A DNA stretch of 64,000 nucleotides from CAWGYT01 sp963826795 (GCA_963826795.1 CAWGYT010000001.1:62001-126000), one strand, 5' to 3'; shown: positions 28,452-39,500, numbered from the stretch's first letter. Numbers and translations are program-made. Notes: generated by a model not told the origin, from the sequence alone.

Positions 28452-28964
28452 ATGAGTACGGAGACACACCCCAAACGGAACCCGAGCCAGTACAGTCTGC
28501 GGGCCACGCTCGTGCTGATGGTGGCGAGCATGGTTTGGATCTGGATCTTCAAGGAGATGCGGCCCCTCGAAATCGCCATCCTCGCAGGATTTGCCCTTGC
28601 CGCAGGTCTGGTCGGCCACGTCGTGTATTCGTTCTGGCTGCCCTGGCGCGTCAGCGTGCTCGCCACCGTGCTGTTAATCTACAACCTGTGCCTGGGAACA
28701 CAATTCTTGCTCCAGTCCGCTTCGCGCCCGCCCTGGCGTGAGACGCTGACAATTCTGTGGGACGTCCTGATTTTCCCCGCGGAAATGCTGACGCATACCA
28801 CGGCGGCTCGCGATGTCGCGTTCATGCTGCTGACGGTCGCGGCCACGTTGATTTTCTCAGCCGCCCACTCCATCCGGCCCTGCCTGCCAACGGCCATCGT
28901 CACGGCCCTGGGGGTTGCGATTTGGTACGGCGTTTCGCTGATGATCATGGCGGCCGCCGGGTGA
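28452..28964 (+). CDS. Small polytopic membrane protein, function unknown
   Basis: 170 residues from the ATG at 28452 (MSTETHPKRN). About five hydrophobic helices are seen (ATLVLMVASMVWIWIF; IAILAGFALAAGLVGHVVY; WRVSVLATVLLIYNLCLG; VAFMLLTVAATLIFSAA; AIVTALGVAIWYGVSLMIM). It follows the DUF1501 gene by 56 bases on the same strand, possibly in the same operon. No domain family is recognised. Confidence 0.6.
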   Translation: MSTETHPKRNPSQYSLRATLVLMVASMVWIWIFKEMRPLEIAILAGFALAAGLVGHVVYSFWLPWRVSVLATVLLIYNLCLGTQFLLQSASRPPWRETLTILWDVLIFPAEMLTHTTAARDVAFMLLTVAATLIFSAAHSIRPCLPTAIVTALGVAIWYGVSLMIMAAAG

Positions 28965-29058
28965 GTTGCGACAGTTCCATCCTGCTCGCGGCGACAATCG
29001 CTTGACCCGCGACGGAATATGACGCGTCGCCAGACCGCGGCTTCCGCGCGATCCAGGC

Positions 29059-29979
29059 TTAGCGACTTCTCGCCAGAAAGTTTTCAAAAGCCGCAGGCAG
29101 CGGAGATTCCAGCAGCACCGCATCGCCCGATACGGGATGCTCAAATCCAAGCGTCCTCGCGTGCAAGGCGATCCGTTTGCGAACCCACTTCGGATGTGCC
29201 GCCTGGTGGCTCTTGTACCGAGGATCACCCAGAACGGGATGCCCCGCGTCCGCGAAGTGCACTCGAATCTGGTTTCGCTTGCCGGTCTCCAAGGTGACTT
29301 CCACCAACGTCGTGTCCGACAATCGCCTGACGACGCGATAGTGCGTGATCGCGACTTCCGTCGCCGGCGATGGCCGCGCGGCGTATCGATCCAGATTTTT
29401 CCCGGTGGCCAAATGCGACTGGAACGTCCCTTGATCGTTCGACATCAAGTCCGCAACAATCGCAGCGTAGACGCGGCGTGGTTTCCTCTGCCTGAACTGC
29501 TCAATTAGTCGCTCCGCAATCAACTCGTGTTTGCCGAAGACCAGCAAACCACTCACTTCGCGGTCCAACCGATGAACGACCCAGGCTTGCCCTTTTCGAC
29601 GCGAATGGCTCAGATAAACCGACACGCGTTCCACCAGCGAGTTCTTCTCGTTTCGATCGGTCGGCACGGTAAGGGTTCCGGCCGACTTGTCCACGACGAT
29701 CAAGTCGTCGTCTTCAAACGCGATCCGGAACGTGCGATCATCCCAATGTCTTTTTTTCTCGTGATAGCGCTGCGTCGGATCGTAGCGAAGCGAGACCACG
29801 TCTCCGACCGAGACGCGAGTCGAAATCGCCGCGCACGCGACGCCATTGATCATGACGCAACCGTGGTCAACCATCCCGCGCACCTGGCTGCGCGAGGACC
29901 TCGCCAACTGCCGCACGACGAGGTCGATCCGCCCGGCACTATCCGCATCGATCGTCGTCGAAAGGACCGTCATTGCCAT
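29059..29979 (-). CDS. RluA-family RNA pseudouridine synthase
   Basis: 306 residues. Residues about 15-75 form an S4 RNA-binding domain (RIDLVVRQLARSSRSQVRGMVDHGCVMING). The catalytic domain has the RluA signature VVHRLDREVSGLLVFG with the catalytic Asp in HRLDR, and ends with ETGKRNQIRVHFADAGHPVLGDPRY, both typical of the family. It isomerises uridines in rRNA or tRNA in the cytoplasm. The exact target (RluA, RluC or RluD type) cannot be told. It is a single gene between unrelated neighbours. Confidence 0.93.
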   Translation of the reverse strand: MAMTVLSTTIDADSAGRIDLVVRQLARSSRSQVRGMVDHGCVMINGVACAAISTRVSVGDVVSLRYDPTQRYHEKKRHWDDRTFRIAFEDDDLIVVDKSAGTLTVPTDRNEKNSLVERVSVYLSHSRRKGQAWVVHRLDREVSGLLVFGKHELIAERLIEQFRQRKPRRVYAAIVADLMSNDQGTFQSHLATGKNLDRYAARPSPATEVAITHYRVVRRLSDTTLVEVTLETGKRNQIRVHFADAGHPVLGDPRYKSHQAAHPKWVRKRIALHARTLGFEHPVSGDAVLLESPLPAAFENFLARSR

Positions 29980-30435
29980 AGAAACAAGTCACTTTGCTGA
30001 GGATTTCGGCTCAATCGTCGCAGTTGCGCTATGCGCACGCAAGTGCAAAAGGCGTCATGTACGTTTCGCAGCCAACGGGATCGTCGACCGTCGAAATGAA
30101 CCTGCTCCTTGATTGGGACAGGTTCTCGTGCTGCCAGGTATGCTGGTGCTTATGAGCGAATCTCGACCGAGCACCCGAGAGCACCCGAGCACCCGATCAC
30201 CCGATCACCCGATCACCCGAGCAGGAGGATCCTGTGGTCGCCGAGCCGTTGCTTCCGCGGGTATGCGCCGAGCTCCGTCGGCTCGGGAGGGCGAAGCTCC
30301 TGCCGAGCCTTGCGAGCGACGGCGCACGACGCGAGTTCGGCTCGGGAGGTGCCTCGCCCTCCCGGTGCAACTACCCCAGAATCAAGACTTGACACGGCGT
30401 TCGCTGCCTCCGCGGTCTTGAGTCCTTCCTCTCCT
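29980..30435. repeat. Gene-free stretch with small tandem repeat and paired GAGGGCGAGGCTCC-type elements
   Basis: No gene is seen in these 456 bases. A short tandem array of the 8-base unit CACCCGAT (with variants) lies at 30171-30222. Two related GC-rich elements follow, GGCTCGGGAGGGCGAAGC at 30280-30309 and GGCTCGGGAGGTGCCTCGC at 30339-30366, a family that also appears at 51088-51260. The block separates the pseudouridine synthase start from the DUF1501 stop. Confidence 0.6.
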
Positions 30436-31827
30436 CTACGCCAACTCCGTGATGGGCGTGCCGCTGGGCAGGATGGGATGGGGGCGCCCTCGATTGTCGC
30501 GATAAGTCTTTGTCGGATCGATGCCAAGATGTCGATACATCGTGGCTAACACATCTTGAACCGTCTTGGGACTGTCCATCGGGAACGCACCGTGCTTGTC
30601 GCTACTGCCAACGACTCGGCCACCTTGGACGGGGCCGCCGGCCAGAGCAGCACTAAAGACATTGGGATAGTGATCGCGCCCCCCGGTGTCGTTGACGCGT
30701 GGAGTCCGACCGAATTCGCCCCAGGCGATCACCAGGGTCGACGCGAGTAATCCGCGCTGGTCGAGATCTTCGACGAGCGCGCTGAAGGCCTGATCCCAGC
30801 GCGGGAGAAATCCATCGCGCATCGTTTCATAGCCCTTCACGTGCGTGTCCCACCAACGACAATCGACGGTCACAAGTCGCACACCGTGCTCGACCAGGCG
30901 GCGGGCGAGGAGGAAGCGTTGGCTCCATGCCGGCACGCCGCAGCGGTCGGGCGTCGGAGCTCGGTAGGCCGGCATGAATCCGTATCGCTCGCGCACCCCA
31001 CTCGGCTCCGCATCCAAGTCAAACGCGGCCGCCGCGCCGGGCTGGATCAACAAATCCCAGGCGCGTTGCTGAAACCCGTCCACCGCGCGAAACTTGGCGT
31101 TCCAGTCCGCCTCGCGCCGAGCTCGGTCCAGACTGGTCAACAGATCCCGTCGGCTGCTGAGTCGATTCACTTCCAGCCCTGCCGCGAGCGACAGGTTGGG
31201 AACCTGAAACGGTCCTTCGTTGGCGGGATCAGCGATCGTTTCGAAAGCTTGAAACGCCGGTCCAAGGTACCCAGGTCCCGTCCCTGGCACGACGCGCGGG
31301 ACCATCACATAGGGCGGGAGTCGCAGGTCCCGCGGCGAGGCCTGTTGGGCGACGATCGACCCGCAACTGGGATATTCATTGCCGGGTCCTTCCGGAGCGG
31401 CATTGGGCTGGCCCGGATATCCGGTGAACATGAGGCAGTCGGCGGACGAGTGGCCCGCGTCGTTGTGGTGGAGACTTCGGACAATCGACCACTTCGACAT
31501 GATTTGTGCGGACCGCGGCAAGAGATCGCAGATCTGGATCCCGGGGACGCAAGTCGACGTCGCTCCGAATGCCCCGCGAAACTCGACCGGCGCGTTCGGC
31601 TTCGGGTCCCACGTCTCATGTTGACTGGGTCCCCCACGCATCCAAAGCAGGATCACCGAGTTCGATCGCGCTGCGGGAAGTGCAGCACCCGCAGCCTCAA
31701 GTCGCAACAGTTCGGCCAGGGATATACCACAAGTCCCAAGGACGCCCGCCCGAAGGAAGGCTCGCCGGTTCGGCGTCGAACCACCGCACGGGCCAAGGCC
31801 CCCAATTCCCCGCTGACGGATACCCAT
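30436..31827 (-). CDS. Second DUF1501 protein
   Basis: 463 residues from the ATG at 31827 (MGIRQRGIGGLGPCGG); a GTG 24 bases upstream is an alternative. A short signal region NRRAFLRAGVLGTCGISLAELL carries the Tat-like NRRAFLR motif. DUF1501 features include VILLWMRGGPSQHETWDPKP, RDHYPNVFSAALAGG and AWGEFGRTPRVN. It is distinct from the DUF1501 at 27001 and has no adjacent PSCyt/DUF1553 partner. Instead it is followed on its upstream side by a PQQ-like propeller gene on the same strand, 162 bases away. Confidence 0.92.
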   Translation of the reverse strand: MGIRQRGIGGLGPCGGSTPNRRAFLRAGVLGTCGISLAELLRLEAAGAALPAARSNSVILLWMRGGPSQHETWDPKPNAPVEFRGAFGATSTCVPGIQICDLLPRSAQIMSKWSIVRSLHHNDAGHSSADCLMFTGYPGQPNAAPEGPGNEYPSCGSIVAQQASPRDLRLPPYVMVPRVVPGTGPGYLGPAFQAFETIADPANEGPFQVPNLSLAAGLEVNRLSSRRDLLTSLDRARREADWNAKFRAVDGFQQRAWDLLIQPGAAAAFDLDAEPSGVRERYGFMPAYRAPTPDRCGVPAWSQRFLLARRLVEHGVRLVTVDCRWWDTHVKGYETMRDGFLPRWDQAFSALVEDLDQRGLLASTLVIAWGEFGRTPRVNDTGGRDHYPNVFSAALAGGPVQGGRVVGSSDKHGAFPMDSPKTVQDVLATMYRHLGIDPTKTYRDNRGRPHPILPSGTPITELA

Positions 31828-31989
31828 GGTCGCCCCCAAGAATCTCACCACGCGTCGGGTGTCAACTCGCCTTCTTATGTGCTGTCACCGTCCCCGCATG
31901 ATACCGCGCACCGGCGGCTTGGGGCAGACGGCTGGAGCTGTTGCTCCGCCAGCGGCCGAGTGAAACCACTTGCCCCACCAACGGTCAGG

Positions 31990-33279
31990 TTACTCGTCTG
32001 CTTGCGGCGACTCGAAGCAGAACAAGTGTTGCTCGCCGCGAATCAGGATTCGATTCTGCGCAGGCACCGGAGAGCCAATCACGGGTTCGCCCATGTCGGT
32101 CTCGGCGAGCAGTCGGAATTGGCCGTCGCCGACGCTCGCCACGAAGACCACACCGTCTTCACGGGCGGCGTACAGGATGCCGCCGGCAATGAGCGGCGAC
32201 GCGTAAAATGCCGCTCGGCCTTTAGGAAATGCCTCACTCCAAATCGTCTTGCCCGTGGCGGGATCAAGGCACTCGACTTCACCTCGATCTCGAACCAGGT
32301 AGACACGATCTTGATAAGCGACCGGGGTTGGCACAAAGGTTCCAATATCGTCCCGCTTCCAGACGTGATTCGTCGCCGTCACGTCGCCATGACCATCCAG
32401 GCGAACTCCAAAAAGCCGTGGCTGGCGTCGGTCGTTGCGTCCGTAGGCGATCACGGCCACGTCACCCACGATGACGGGCGTCGCAATCGCCGGCCACATC
32501 GCATTGGACTCGGGATTAAATTGACCGCACGACCACTGCACCGTCCCGTCCGAGGCATCATGGATGGTCAAGTGTTCGGCTCCCCACACCAGCAATGATT
32601 CCCGCCCCTGATGCTGAATCACCAGGGGAGTCGTGTACCCATGGTCGCATTCGGTCGGCGTCGAATAGTTGCGAGCCGCCTTCCATGCGATTTCTCCGGT
32701 GCCCTTGTCGAACGCCGCCAGCCACGACTCGCCGCTATGCATCCGAGCCATGACGACATAGTTCTTGGTCAACACGGGAGACGTTCCCTGGTCCCAAAAG
32801 AGCGTGTCCTTCCCAAATCGCTCGACCAGGTTGGTTTTCCAGCGGATCGTTCCATCAAGCTCCACCGCGGCCAAGGTGCCGCTTTTGAAGTACACGAATA
32901 CCGCCGTGCCGTCGGTAACCGGCGAAGCGTTGCTGCCGGACCCATTGCGATGCTTCCCCGCATCCTCTGCGCCGAACGTCGTGCGCCATCGCTCGGTTCC
33001 GGAGCCGTCAAACGCCAGCACGGCGTCGCGGCCTTCAACGGGGGCAGTGAGATAGACGCTTCCGTTCAGCACGATCGGCGTCGAACAGCCCTTGCCCGGC
33101 AAGCTCGCTTGCCAGCAGACGTGGTTCGGATCAAGACGCGTCGGATAGTTGCCCAGCTCGGTGCTCCCGTTGTCGTTCGGTCCGCGCCAGCGCGGCCAAT
33201 CCGACTCGATATCGGCCCATGCCAGACTCGCTGAGAACAGAAGAAAGAACGTCGCAACGTGTGGTGAGAAAGTTGACAT
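31990..33279 (-). CDS. Secreted PQQ-like beta-propeller protein
   Basis: 429 residues from the ATG at 33279 (MSTFSPHVATFFLLFSASLAWA, a clear signal peptide). The mature part starts DIESDWPRWRGPNDNG, the planctomycete WPRWRGP motif, then PQQ-type blades: VLAFDGSGTERWRTTFG; AAVELDGTIRWKTNLV; AAFDKGTGEIAWKA; ECLDPATGKTIWSEAF. The family includes BamB-like and dehydrogenase-like propellers. Periplasmic or surface location is likely. Being upstream of and co-directional with the second DUF1501 gene, the two may be co-expressed. Confidence 0.9.
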   Translation of the reverse strand: MSTFSPHVATFFLLFSASLAWADIESDWPRWRGPNDNGSTELGNYPTRLDPNHVCWQASLPGKGCSTPIVLNGSVYLTAPVEGRDAVLAFDGSGTERWRTTFGAEDAGKHRNGSGSNASPVTDGTAVFVYFKSGTLAAVELDGTIRWKTNLVERFGKDTLFWDQGTSPVLTKNYVVMARMHSGESWLAAFDKGTGEIAWKAARNYSTPTECDHGYTTPLVIQHQGRESLLVWGAEHLTIHDASDGTVQWSCGQFNPESNAMWPAIATPVIVGDVAVIAYGRNDRRQPRLFGVRLDGHGDVTATNHVWKRDDIGTFVPTPVAYQDRVYLVRDRGEVECLDPATGKTIWSEAFPKGRAAFYASPLIAGGILYAAREDGVVFVASVGDGQFRLLAETDMGEPVIGSPVPAQNRILIRGEQHLFCFESPQADE

Positions 33280-33423
33280 CGCAATTTGAATCCGAACAAA
33301 TGGCATGAGAGATCAAGGTCAAAATCACGCGTGGCGCCTTGCGCCGAGACACGCAATATACAGCAACGGCGCAGCACTGGGGCTCGCCACGGAGTGGCTG
33401 ACTCTTGCGGGCGGGTGGGAGCT

Positions 33424-33597
33424 GGGCGTCTGGCAGCGGGCGGGGCGTCTGGCAGCGGGCGGGCCCCCTCATCCGGCCTTCGGCCACCTTCTCCCGCGTT
33501 GGGGAGAAGGGACAGGATCGGGTGAGGGTTGAGCGTCTGGCAGCGGGCGTCTGGCAGCGGGCGTCTGGCAGCGGGCGTCTGGCAGCGGGCGGGAGTA
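33424..33597. repeat. Tandem 14-base repeat CGGGCGTCTGGCAG around one repeat-A unit
   Basis: Copies of GTCTGGCAGCGGGC flank and follow a single inverse-oriented repeat-A unit (CCTCATCCGGCCTTCGGCC at about 33465-33530). Four direct copies lie head to tail at about 33534-33594. No gene is seen in the 564-base gap from 33280 to 33843 apart from this. Confidence 0.8.
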
Positions 33598-33843
33598 CGC
33601 CATTAGGCCACCGAGCACCGACTTTCGAAATTCATCTTGACATGGCGTTCCGCCGCCGGGACACTTCCCGGCCAGGTGTCAATCAGGTCGCCGAGATGCA
33701 GGGAAGGTTTGCCAGTCCGTTCTGACCGACGCGGTGCCAGCTCAACCGGGCGAAGGGACTGCGACACAAACAATCGATTTGACTTGACGTCCATGACTCA
33801 GGGCCAGATGATTAAGGGGTCTTCAGAACCGATTGAGTGATCC

Positions 33844-34263
33844 ATGTTTCGATCGCCGAACCGCATCATCGCCTTGCTTTTGATCTCGACGACGGCATTT
33901 GCCGGCGCCGCGGTCCTGCCACAACCCTGCACTGGGTCGCCAGGCTTTGCGTCGTCGAACGGGGCCGCACGCGGAAAAATTTGCTGCTGTGCCCCAGGAT
34001 CGGAACAGGCTTCTCCCGGTTGCTGTGCCGAATCCGACTCGGCACATGCTTGTCGCTGTTTGGTCGAGCGACAGGAGCGGACGCCGGTGCGGTCCGAGCA
34101 GCAAAAAACGAGCAGTCAGGAGGCTCGCTGGATCGAATGCCGGATCGCCGTCGCACCCTCGGGCAACGATTCGGCAGCCATTCGAAACGCTGAAGACTTC
34201 ACGCGTTCTTCCTCGCAGCCCTCAGCTCGCCGTCAAGCGATCCTCTGCTGTTGGCGGACCTAA
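33844..34263 (+). CDS. Small secreted cysteine-rich protein of the metal-efflux unit
   Basis: 139 residues with a signal peptide (MFRSPNRIIALLLISTTAFAGAA). The mature part is Cys-rich: ICCCAPGSEQASPGCCAESDSAHACRC contains nine cysteines in under 30 residues (key piece ICCCAPG, then GCC and CRC), and a last pair ILCCW near the C-terminus. It lies about 190 bases before the CusB-like gene on the same strand. Metal binding or a metal-sensing role is a reasonable inference from composition and context; no family is recognised. Confidence 0.6.
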   Translation: MFRSPNRIIALLLISTTAFAGAAVLPQPCTGSPGFASSNGAARGKICCCAPGSEQASPGCCAESDSAHACRCLVERQERTPVRSEQQKTSSQEARWIECRIAVAPSGNDSAAIRNAEDFTRSSSQPSARRQAILCCWRT

Positions 34264-34456
34264 CGGTTGCTCATGCGCGATCGGTGCGCGCGCCTTACGT
34301 GCGCACTGAAGCTACCGCTCGATGCGTCTCCCGGCACGTCCCGGAGCACGCCGCGGGTCGGTCACCCACAGCCATCCCGAGTTTGAGTTGACTCGTTCGC
34401 GCGCCTTTGCTTGCTGGGCGTTGTCGACCGAATCTCGGATTGAACGCGAGGTTGCC

Positions 34457-36505
34457 ATGAGCGAACCAAGACTTGAAACTTCTGCGATCACGGGGCAGCC
34501 GGCTGGACCTGGCGACAATGCCTCCCTTCCGGACGAAGTGCCGTCGGTTGACGAACAGGTGAATCATTCGCGACAGGAGCGCCGCGACGATCGCCGTTGG
34601 TGGATCAAGCTGCTCGTGCAGCCCCTCCTCTTCCTGGCCTGCGGGTCGAGTCTCTTCATCGGGCTGGGCATTGCTCAGCGTTATGGGCTAATCAGTTCGA
34701 GCGGGCAGGAGGGACCCCGCGCTTCCGCGAAGACGGAAGCGGGCACGCTTTACATCTGCCCGATGATGTGCACCCCACCGTCGACCGAGCCTGGACGCTG
34801 TCCCGTGTGTGCGATGGAACTTGTCCCAGTGGCGACCAATACGGTCAAGGCAGACTCTCGATCGGTCCAGATCGATCCCGCGGCTCGGCGCGTGGCTAAC
34901 ATTCAAACCGTTGCCGCTGTATCCATGCCGATGATGCAATCGATCGAAACGATCGGCGAACTCAGCTACGACGAAGGCAACCTGAAGACGATTTCCGCAT
35001 ACGTTGATGGCCGATTGGAGCGCCTGTATGCGGACTACACAGGAGTTGTCGTGAAAGAGGGTGACGATCTGGCCCTCGTCTATTCGCCGCGATTGTACTC
35101 CGGACAAGTCGAACTCTTGCTGGCCAAGAAATCTCGCGAGGACGAGAAATCGTCCACGCCGAAGCACGCGATTGCTTCCGGCTTCGACATGTACCAGAGC
35201 GCAAAACAGCGTCTGATTGAGCAGGGCATGACGGAATCTCAGATCCTGCAGCTTGAGAAGGCCGGCGTCGCAAACAGTCGAATGCATTTGAGTGCGCCGA
35301 TCAGCGGAACGGTGATCGAGAAATTTGCCGTGGAGGGCGAGTACGTCAAGGAGGGACAGCCGATCTACCGACTTGCCGATCTCTCGACACTCTGGCTAAT
35401 GCTCGAGCTATTCCCGGAAGATGCCGCCGCGATCCGGTACGGCCAAAAAGTCGAGGCGGAGGTCCAATCGTTGCCCGGTCAAGTATTTACCGGCCGGGTG
35501 GCGTTTGTTGACCCCACCGTGAATCAGAAAACTCGAACCGTCGGCGTCCGCGTCGTCGTCCGAAACGAAGCGGGCTTGCTCCGCGTGGGAGACTATGCCA
35601 CGGCTCAGATACGCGTTCCGCCGGCGAACCAACGCAACTTGCCGATCTTCGATCCAGAGCTTGCGAACAAGTGGATCAGCCCGCGCCATCCGCACATCGT
35701 TTCCGACTCACCCGGTCAGTGCCCGCTGTGCGGCATTGACTTAGTTGCTGCGGAGCAGTTCGGCTTTACCGACCAGCCAAATACCGAGTCAAGTCAACTC
35801 GTGATTCCCCGTGACGCCGTCTTGATGGCTGGCAGCACCAGCGTCGTGTATGTCGAGACGGAACCCGGTCGCTTCGAAATTCGCCGAGTTGTCTTGGGTC
35901 CCGAGTTCGGAGATCAGATCGTGATCCTGCAAGGCGTCGCGGAAGGCGAACAGGTCGCCACACGGGGTAACTTCCTGGTCGACTCCCAGATGCAGCTTAC
36001 GGGAAATCCCTCGCTAATCGACCCGAACAAGGCCGAGCCGAAGTCGGGCACAGAACCCAACCGCGAAGTTATCGCGGCACTCACGGCGCTCTCGCCCGAC
36101 GACCGTAAGCTGGCCGAGAGTCAACGAATTTGCCCCGTCACAATGACGCCACTCGGCTCGATGGGAATACCTCTCAAAGTCGACGTGCGCGGGACACCGG
36201 TTTTCATCTGCTGTGAAGGTTGTCGCAAACGACTCCAGAAGGAACCAGATAAGTACCTTGCGATACTCGCGAGTTCAACTTCCGATGGGAGCCCGAAAAC
36301 CCGTGGAGGGCAGCTAGGCCTTCCGCCAATCGGTCCACTTGAGGCACTAGAGCCCGAGCCTCCGGCAAGTCGGTCCGAAGAGTCCGGTGTCGGTTTGCCG
36401 CCGATCGCCACGCCGCGGCTGATCGCGGAGCCGGCGGTCGACGCATCTGAGGATGATGAATCTGGCGAGACACCCGGCAACTTGCCGGTCGAGGTGAATC
36501 CATGA
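34457..36505 (+). CDS. cusB: CusB-like RND efflux adaptor with three metal-binding modules
   Basis: 682 residues from the ATG at 34457, preceded by GCGAGG. One membrane helix (about 49-72) is followed by a heavy-metal-binding domain YICPMMCTPPSTEPGRCPVCAMEL (key CPMMC...CPVC). The adaptor core (hairpin, lipoyl, beta-barrel) fills 140-400 (GRLERLYADYTGVVVKEGD; SAPISGTVIEKFAVEGEYV). A second, HMBD-like segment (HPHIVSDSPGQCPLCGIDL) interrupts the core at about 410-432. A third module near 557-590 has ICPVTMTPLGSMG and FICCEGCRK, YHS-like. Three metal modules in one adaptor is unusual. It overlaps the pump gene by 4 bases (ATGA). It should link the inner-membrane pump to the outer membrane for Cu or Ag efflux. 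Confidence 0.9.
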   Translation: MSEPRLETSAITGQPAGPGDNASLPDEVPSVDEQVNHSRQERRDDRRWWIKLLVQPLLFLACGSSLFIGLGIAQRYGLISSSGQEGPRASAKTEAGTLYICPMMCTPPSTEPGRCPVCAMELVPVATNTVKADSRSVQIDPAARRVANIQTVAAVSMPMMQSIETIGELSYDEGNLKTISAYVDGRLERLYADYTGVVVKEGDDLALVYSPRLYSGQVELLLAKKSREDEKSSTPKHAIASGFDMYQSAKQRLIEQGMTESQILQLEKAGVANSRMHLSAPISGTVIEKFAVEGEYVKEGQPIYRLADLSTLWLMLELFPEDAAAIRYGQKVEAEVQSLPGQVFTGRVAFVDPTVNQKTRTVGVRVVVRNEAGLLRVGDYATAQIRVPPANQRNLPIFDPELANKWISPRHPHIVSDSPGQCPLCGIDLVAAEQFGFTDQPNTESSQLVIPRDAVLMAGSTSVVYVETEPGRFEIRRVVLGPEFGDQIVILQGVAEGEQVATRGNFLVDSQMQLTGNPSLIDPNKAEPKSGTEPNREVIAALTALSPDDRKLAESQRICPVTMTPLGSMGIPLKVDVRGTPVFICCEGCRKRLQKEPDKYLAILASSTSDGSPKTRGGQLGLPPIGPLEALEPEPPASRSEESGVGLPPIATPRLIAEPAVDASEDDESGETPGNLPVEVNP

Positions 36506-39500
36506 TCCGGGGAATTCTCGACTTTTGCTTGCGCGAGTGGTTGGTCGTCCTGATTGCCTGTGTCGCGGTCATCGCCTACGGTTGGTACGCGACCCAGACA
36601 GTACCGCTCGACGCGATCCCCAATGTTGGCGAGAACCAGGTGATCGTTCTGACGGAGTGGCCCGGGCGCTCTCCCAAGGATATGGAAGACCAGATTACGT
36701 ATCCGCTTTCGATTGCTCTGCAGGCGGTACCCGGGTCGAAGAGCGTGCGCGGCAAGAGCATGTTCGGCTTCAGCTTCGTTCAGGTGACGTTCGACGATCG
36801 GGTTGACTTCTATTGGGCCCGATCGCGCGTTGCCGAACAGCTGACGACCGTGTCGGGGACGCTCCCCGCGGGCGTGACCCCCACGCTCGCCCCCGATGCG
36901 ACCGCACTCGGACAGATCTATTACTACGTCCTGGAACCTCCCCCTGGAATGGATCTGGCCGAGCTGCGTTCCAAGCAGGATTTCTTCATCAAATACGCGA
37001 TTCAGTCCGTGGATGGTGTGGCGGAAGTGGCGTCCATTGGGGGCTACGTCAAGCAGTATCAGATCGAGGTCGACCCGGACAAACTTCGTTATCACACCAT
37101 CCCGTTGAGTCGTGTGATCGAAGCCGTCAAGGCATCCAATATCGACGTCGGTGCGAAGACGGTTGAAACCGGTGGGATGGAGTTCATCGTGCGAGGCAAG
37201 GGCTTCATCGGCTCCGGAAAGACCGAGCAGGAAACGATTGAGCAGATCAAGCGAACGGTCGTGCTGACGCGAGATAGCATTCCAGTCCGAGTTCAAGATC
37301 TGGCACAGGTTCAGGTCGGACCTGCGTTTCGCCGAGGAGCGCTCGATCTGAACGGCCAGGAGTCCGTCGGCGGCGTCGTGGTGATGCGGTACGGCGAGAA
37401 CCCACGCGACGTGATCCAGCGCGTGAAGTCCAAGATCGCATCGCTGGAAGCCGAGCTTGGTGGGATCCGAATCCACGGGATCTACGACCGCACGGTGCTG
37501 ATCGACGAAACCGTCGCGACGTTGACCGAGGCGCTGGGTCAGGAAACGCTGATCACGATCGCCGTGGTCGTGCTGTTCTTACTCCATGTGCGGGCCAGCC
37601 TCATGATCGCGATCACACTGCCGATGGCCGTCCTGATGGCCTTCGCCGCCATGAAACTATTTGGCGTCGATGCCAACATCATGTCGCTGGCGGGAATCGC
37701 GATTGCCATCGGCACGATGGTCGACATGGGGATTATCGTCCTGGAGAACATCTATGGTGCGCTGGCTGACTGGGAGCGATCCGGGTCAACCGGGGGAGCG
37801 CAGCGTCGTTTGGAAGTCATTCGCGATGCGGCGGCGGAAGTCATACCCGCCGTGATGACAGCCGTCAGCACAACAATTGTCAGCTTCCTGCCGGTCTTTT
37901 TTCTTACCGGGCGCGACCACAAGTTGTTTGCTCCGCTTGCCTGGACCAAGACGTTCGCCCTTGCGGCAAGCCTCGTCGTCGCGATCACTGCCGTCCCCGT
38001 GCTGGGTCGCATCTTCCTGCGCACCTCGCGAGCCCCGCGCTTAGCCAGCTTGACCGTCGCCTTGGCGATCGCCGCGCTGATGGCCGGGCTTTGCCAGTTC
38101 GTCTGGCACGACCACATCACCCAATGGACAGGTCTGAACGCCGTCGCTGCAACCGCCGGTGCCGCCGCACTTGGCTTCTTTGCGGGGTGGTGGATGATGC
38201 GTGAAAAGATTCGCCCCATGGAGGAGAACCCGGCCAGCCGTTTCGTTCGCTTTCTTTACGCCGGTCGGCTTCGGCTTGCGCTGCAGCACAAGTTCGTAAT
38301 GCTATCCCTTCCGGGGATCATCTTTTGCTTGGGACTGGGCGCATGGATCGGACTGCCCAAGGTACTTCGCCCGCTCGAGAGAGTCGTTGCCCTCCTGGGC
38401 GCCGACCTGAACGATGTCCCGGGATACGTCGACGCCAAGCACCTTTTTACGGGGCTGAAATCGGACGACTGGATCGCCTTGGACGAAGGAAGCTGGTTCT
38501 ACATGCCCAGCCTGTATCCTGCGGCAAGTTTCAATCAAGCCATGGAGGTGCTGCAGACACAGGACACACTGATCAAGCAGATCCCTGAGGTTGCGAACGT
38601 GATGGGCAAAATAGGCCGCGTGGATTCCGCGCTCGACCCCGCGCCGGCCGCGATGATCGAGACGTACGTGATGCTGAAGCCACGCGACGAGTGGCGGCCC
38701 AACGTCACGGAACGCATGATCTGGGATGAAATCAATTCCGTCGCGACGTTGCCCGGCGTGACGCCAGCCTCGCCGCTGCAGCCGATCGAGGGTCGGATCG
38801 TGATGTTGCAGTCCGGAATCAAAGCCGCAATGGCCGTGCGGATCTATGGAGATAGCCTCGCAGGACTCGGCAAGGCGTCGGTCGCCGTGGCGGAACAATT
38901 AAAGCAGCATCACTTGGTCAACGGGGGCACGGTCAATCCCGACATCGTGATGGGCAAGCCCTACTACGAATTCGAAGTCGATCGGGATGCATCCGCCCGT
39001 TACGGGATGACCACGATGATGGTGAATCAACTCGTCTCGGCCGGTTTGGGTGGCGTCGATGTGACTACTACCGTGGAGGGCCGTGAACGCTATCCGATCC
39101 AGATCCGCTTTGATCGCAAGGTGCGCCAGCGAGTTGGCCAACTGCACCGGGTTCCCATCGTGACCAATACCGACGAAGTCGTCCCCCTCGAACGACTGGC
39201 GAAGGTTTCTACCACCTGGGGACCGGGAGCGATCAACAGCGAAGATTCTCGGCTCGTCGCCCACGTCATGTTCTCGCCCGCTGCCGGAGCGGGTGACCTG
39301 GAAACCGTCGAGTCAGTGATGGAAATGCTGCGTGCCGCGCGCGAAAGCGGCCAACTCGTATTCCCCGAAGGGAATTTTGAACTGCAAGCGGTCGGATCGT
39401 TCCAGAACCAACTTGAAGCCAACCGTCGTCTGATCTGGATTCTTCCGTGCGTTTTCTTGATTAATCTGCTGCTGCACTATCTTCACTTTCGGAATCTCCC

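Noticed and set aside
30841..32598. A 585-codon open frame on the plus strand
   Set aside because: It lies opposite the DUF1501 and PQQ-propeller genes, crosses both, and has no recognisable domain; it is a GC-rich antisense shadow.
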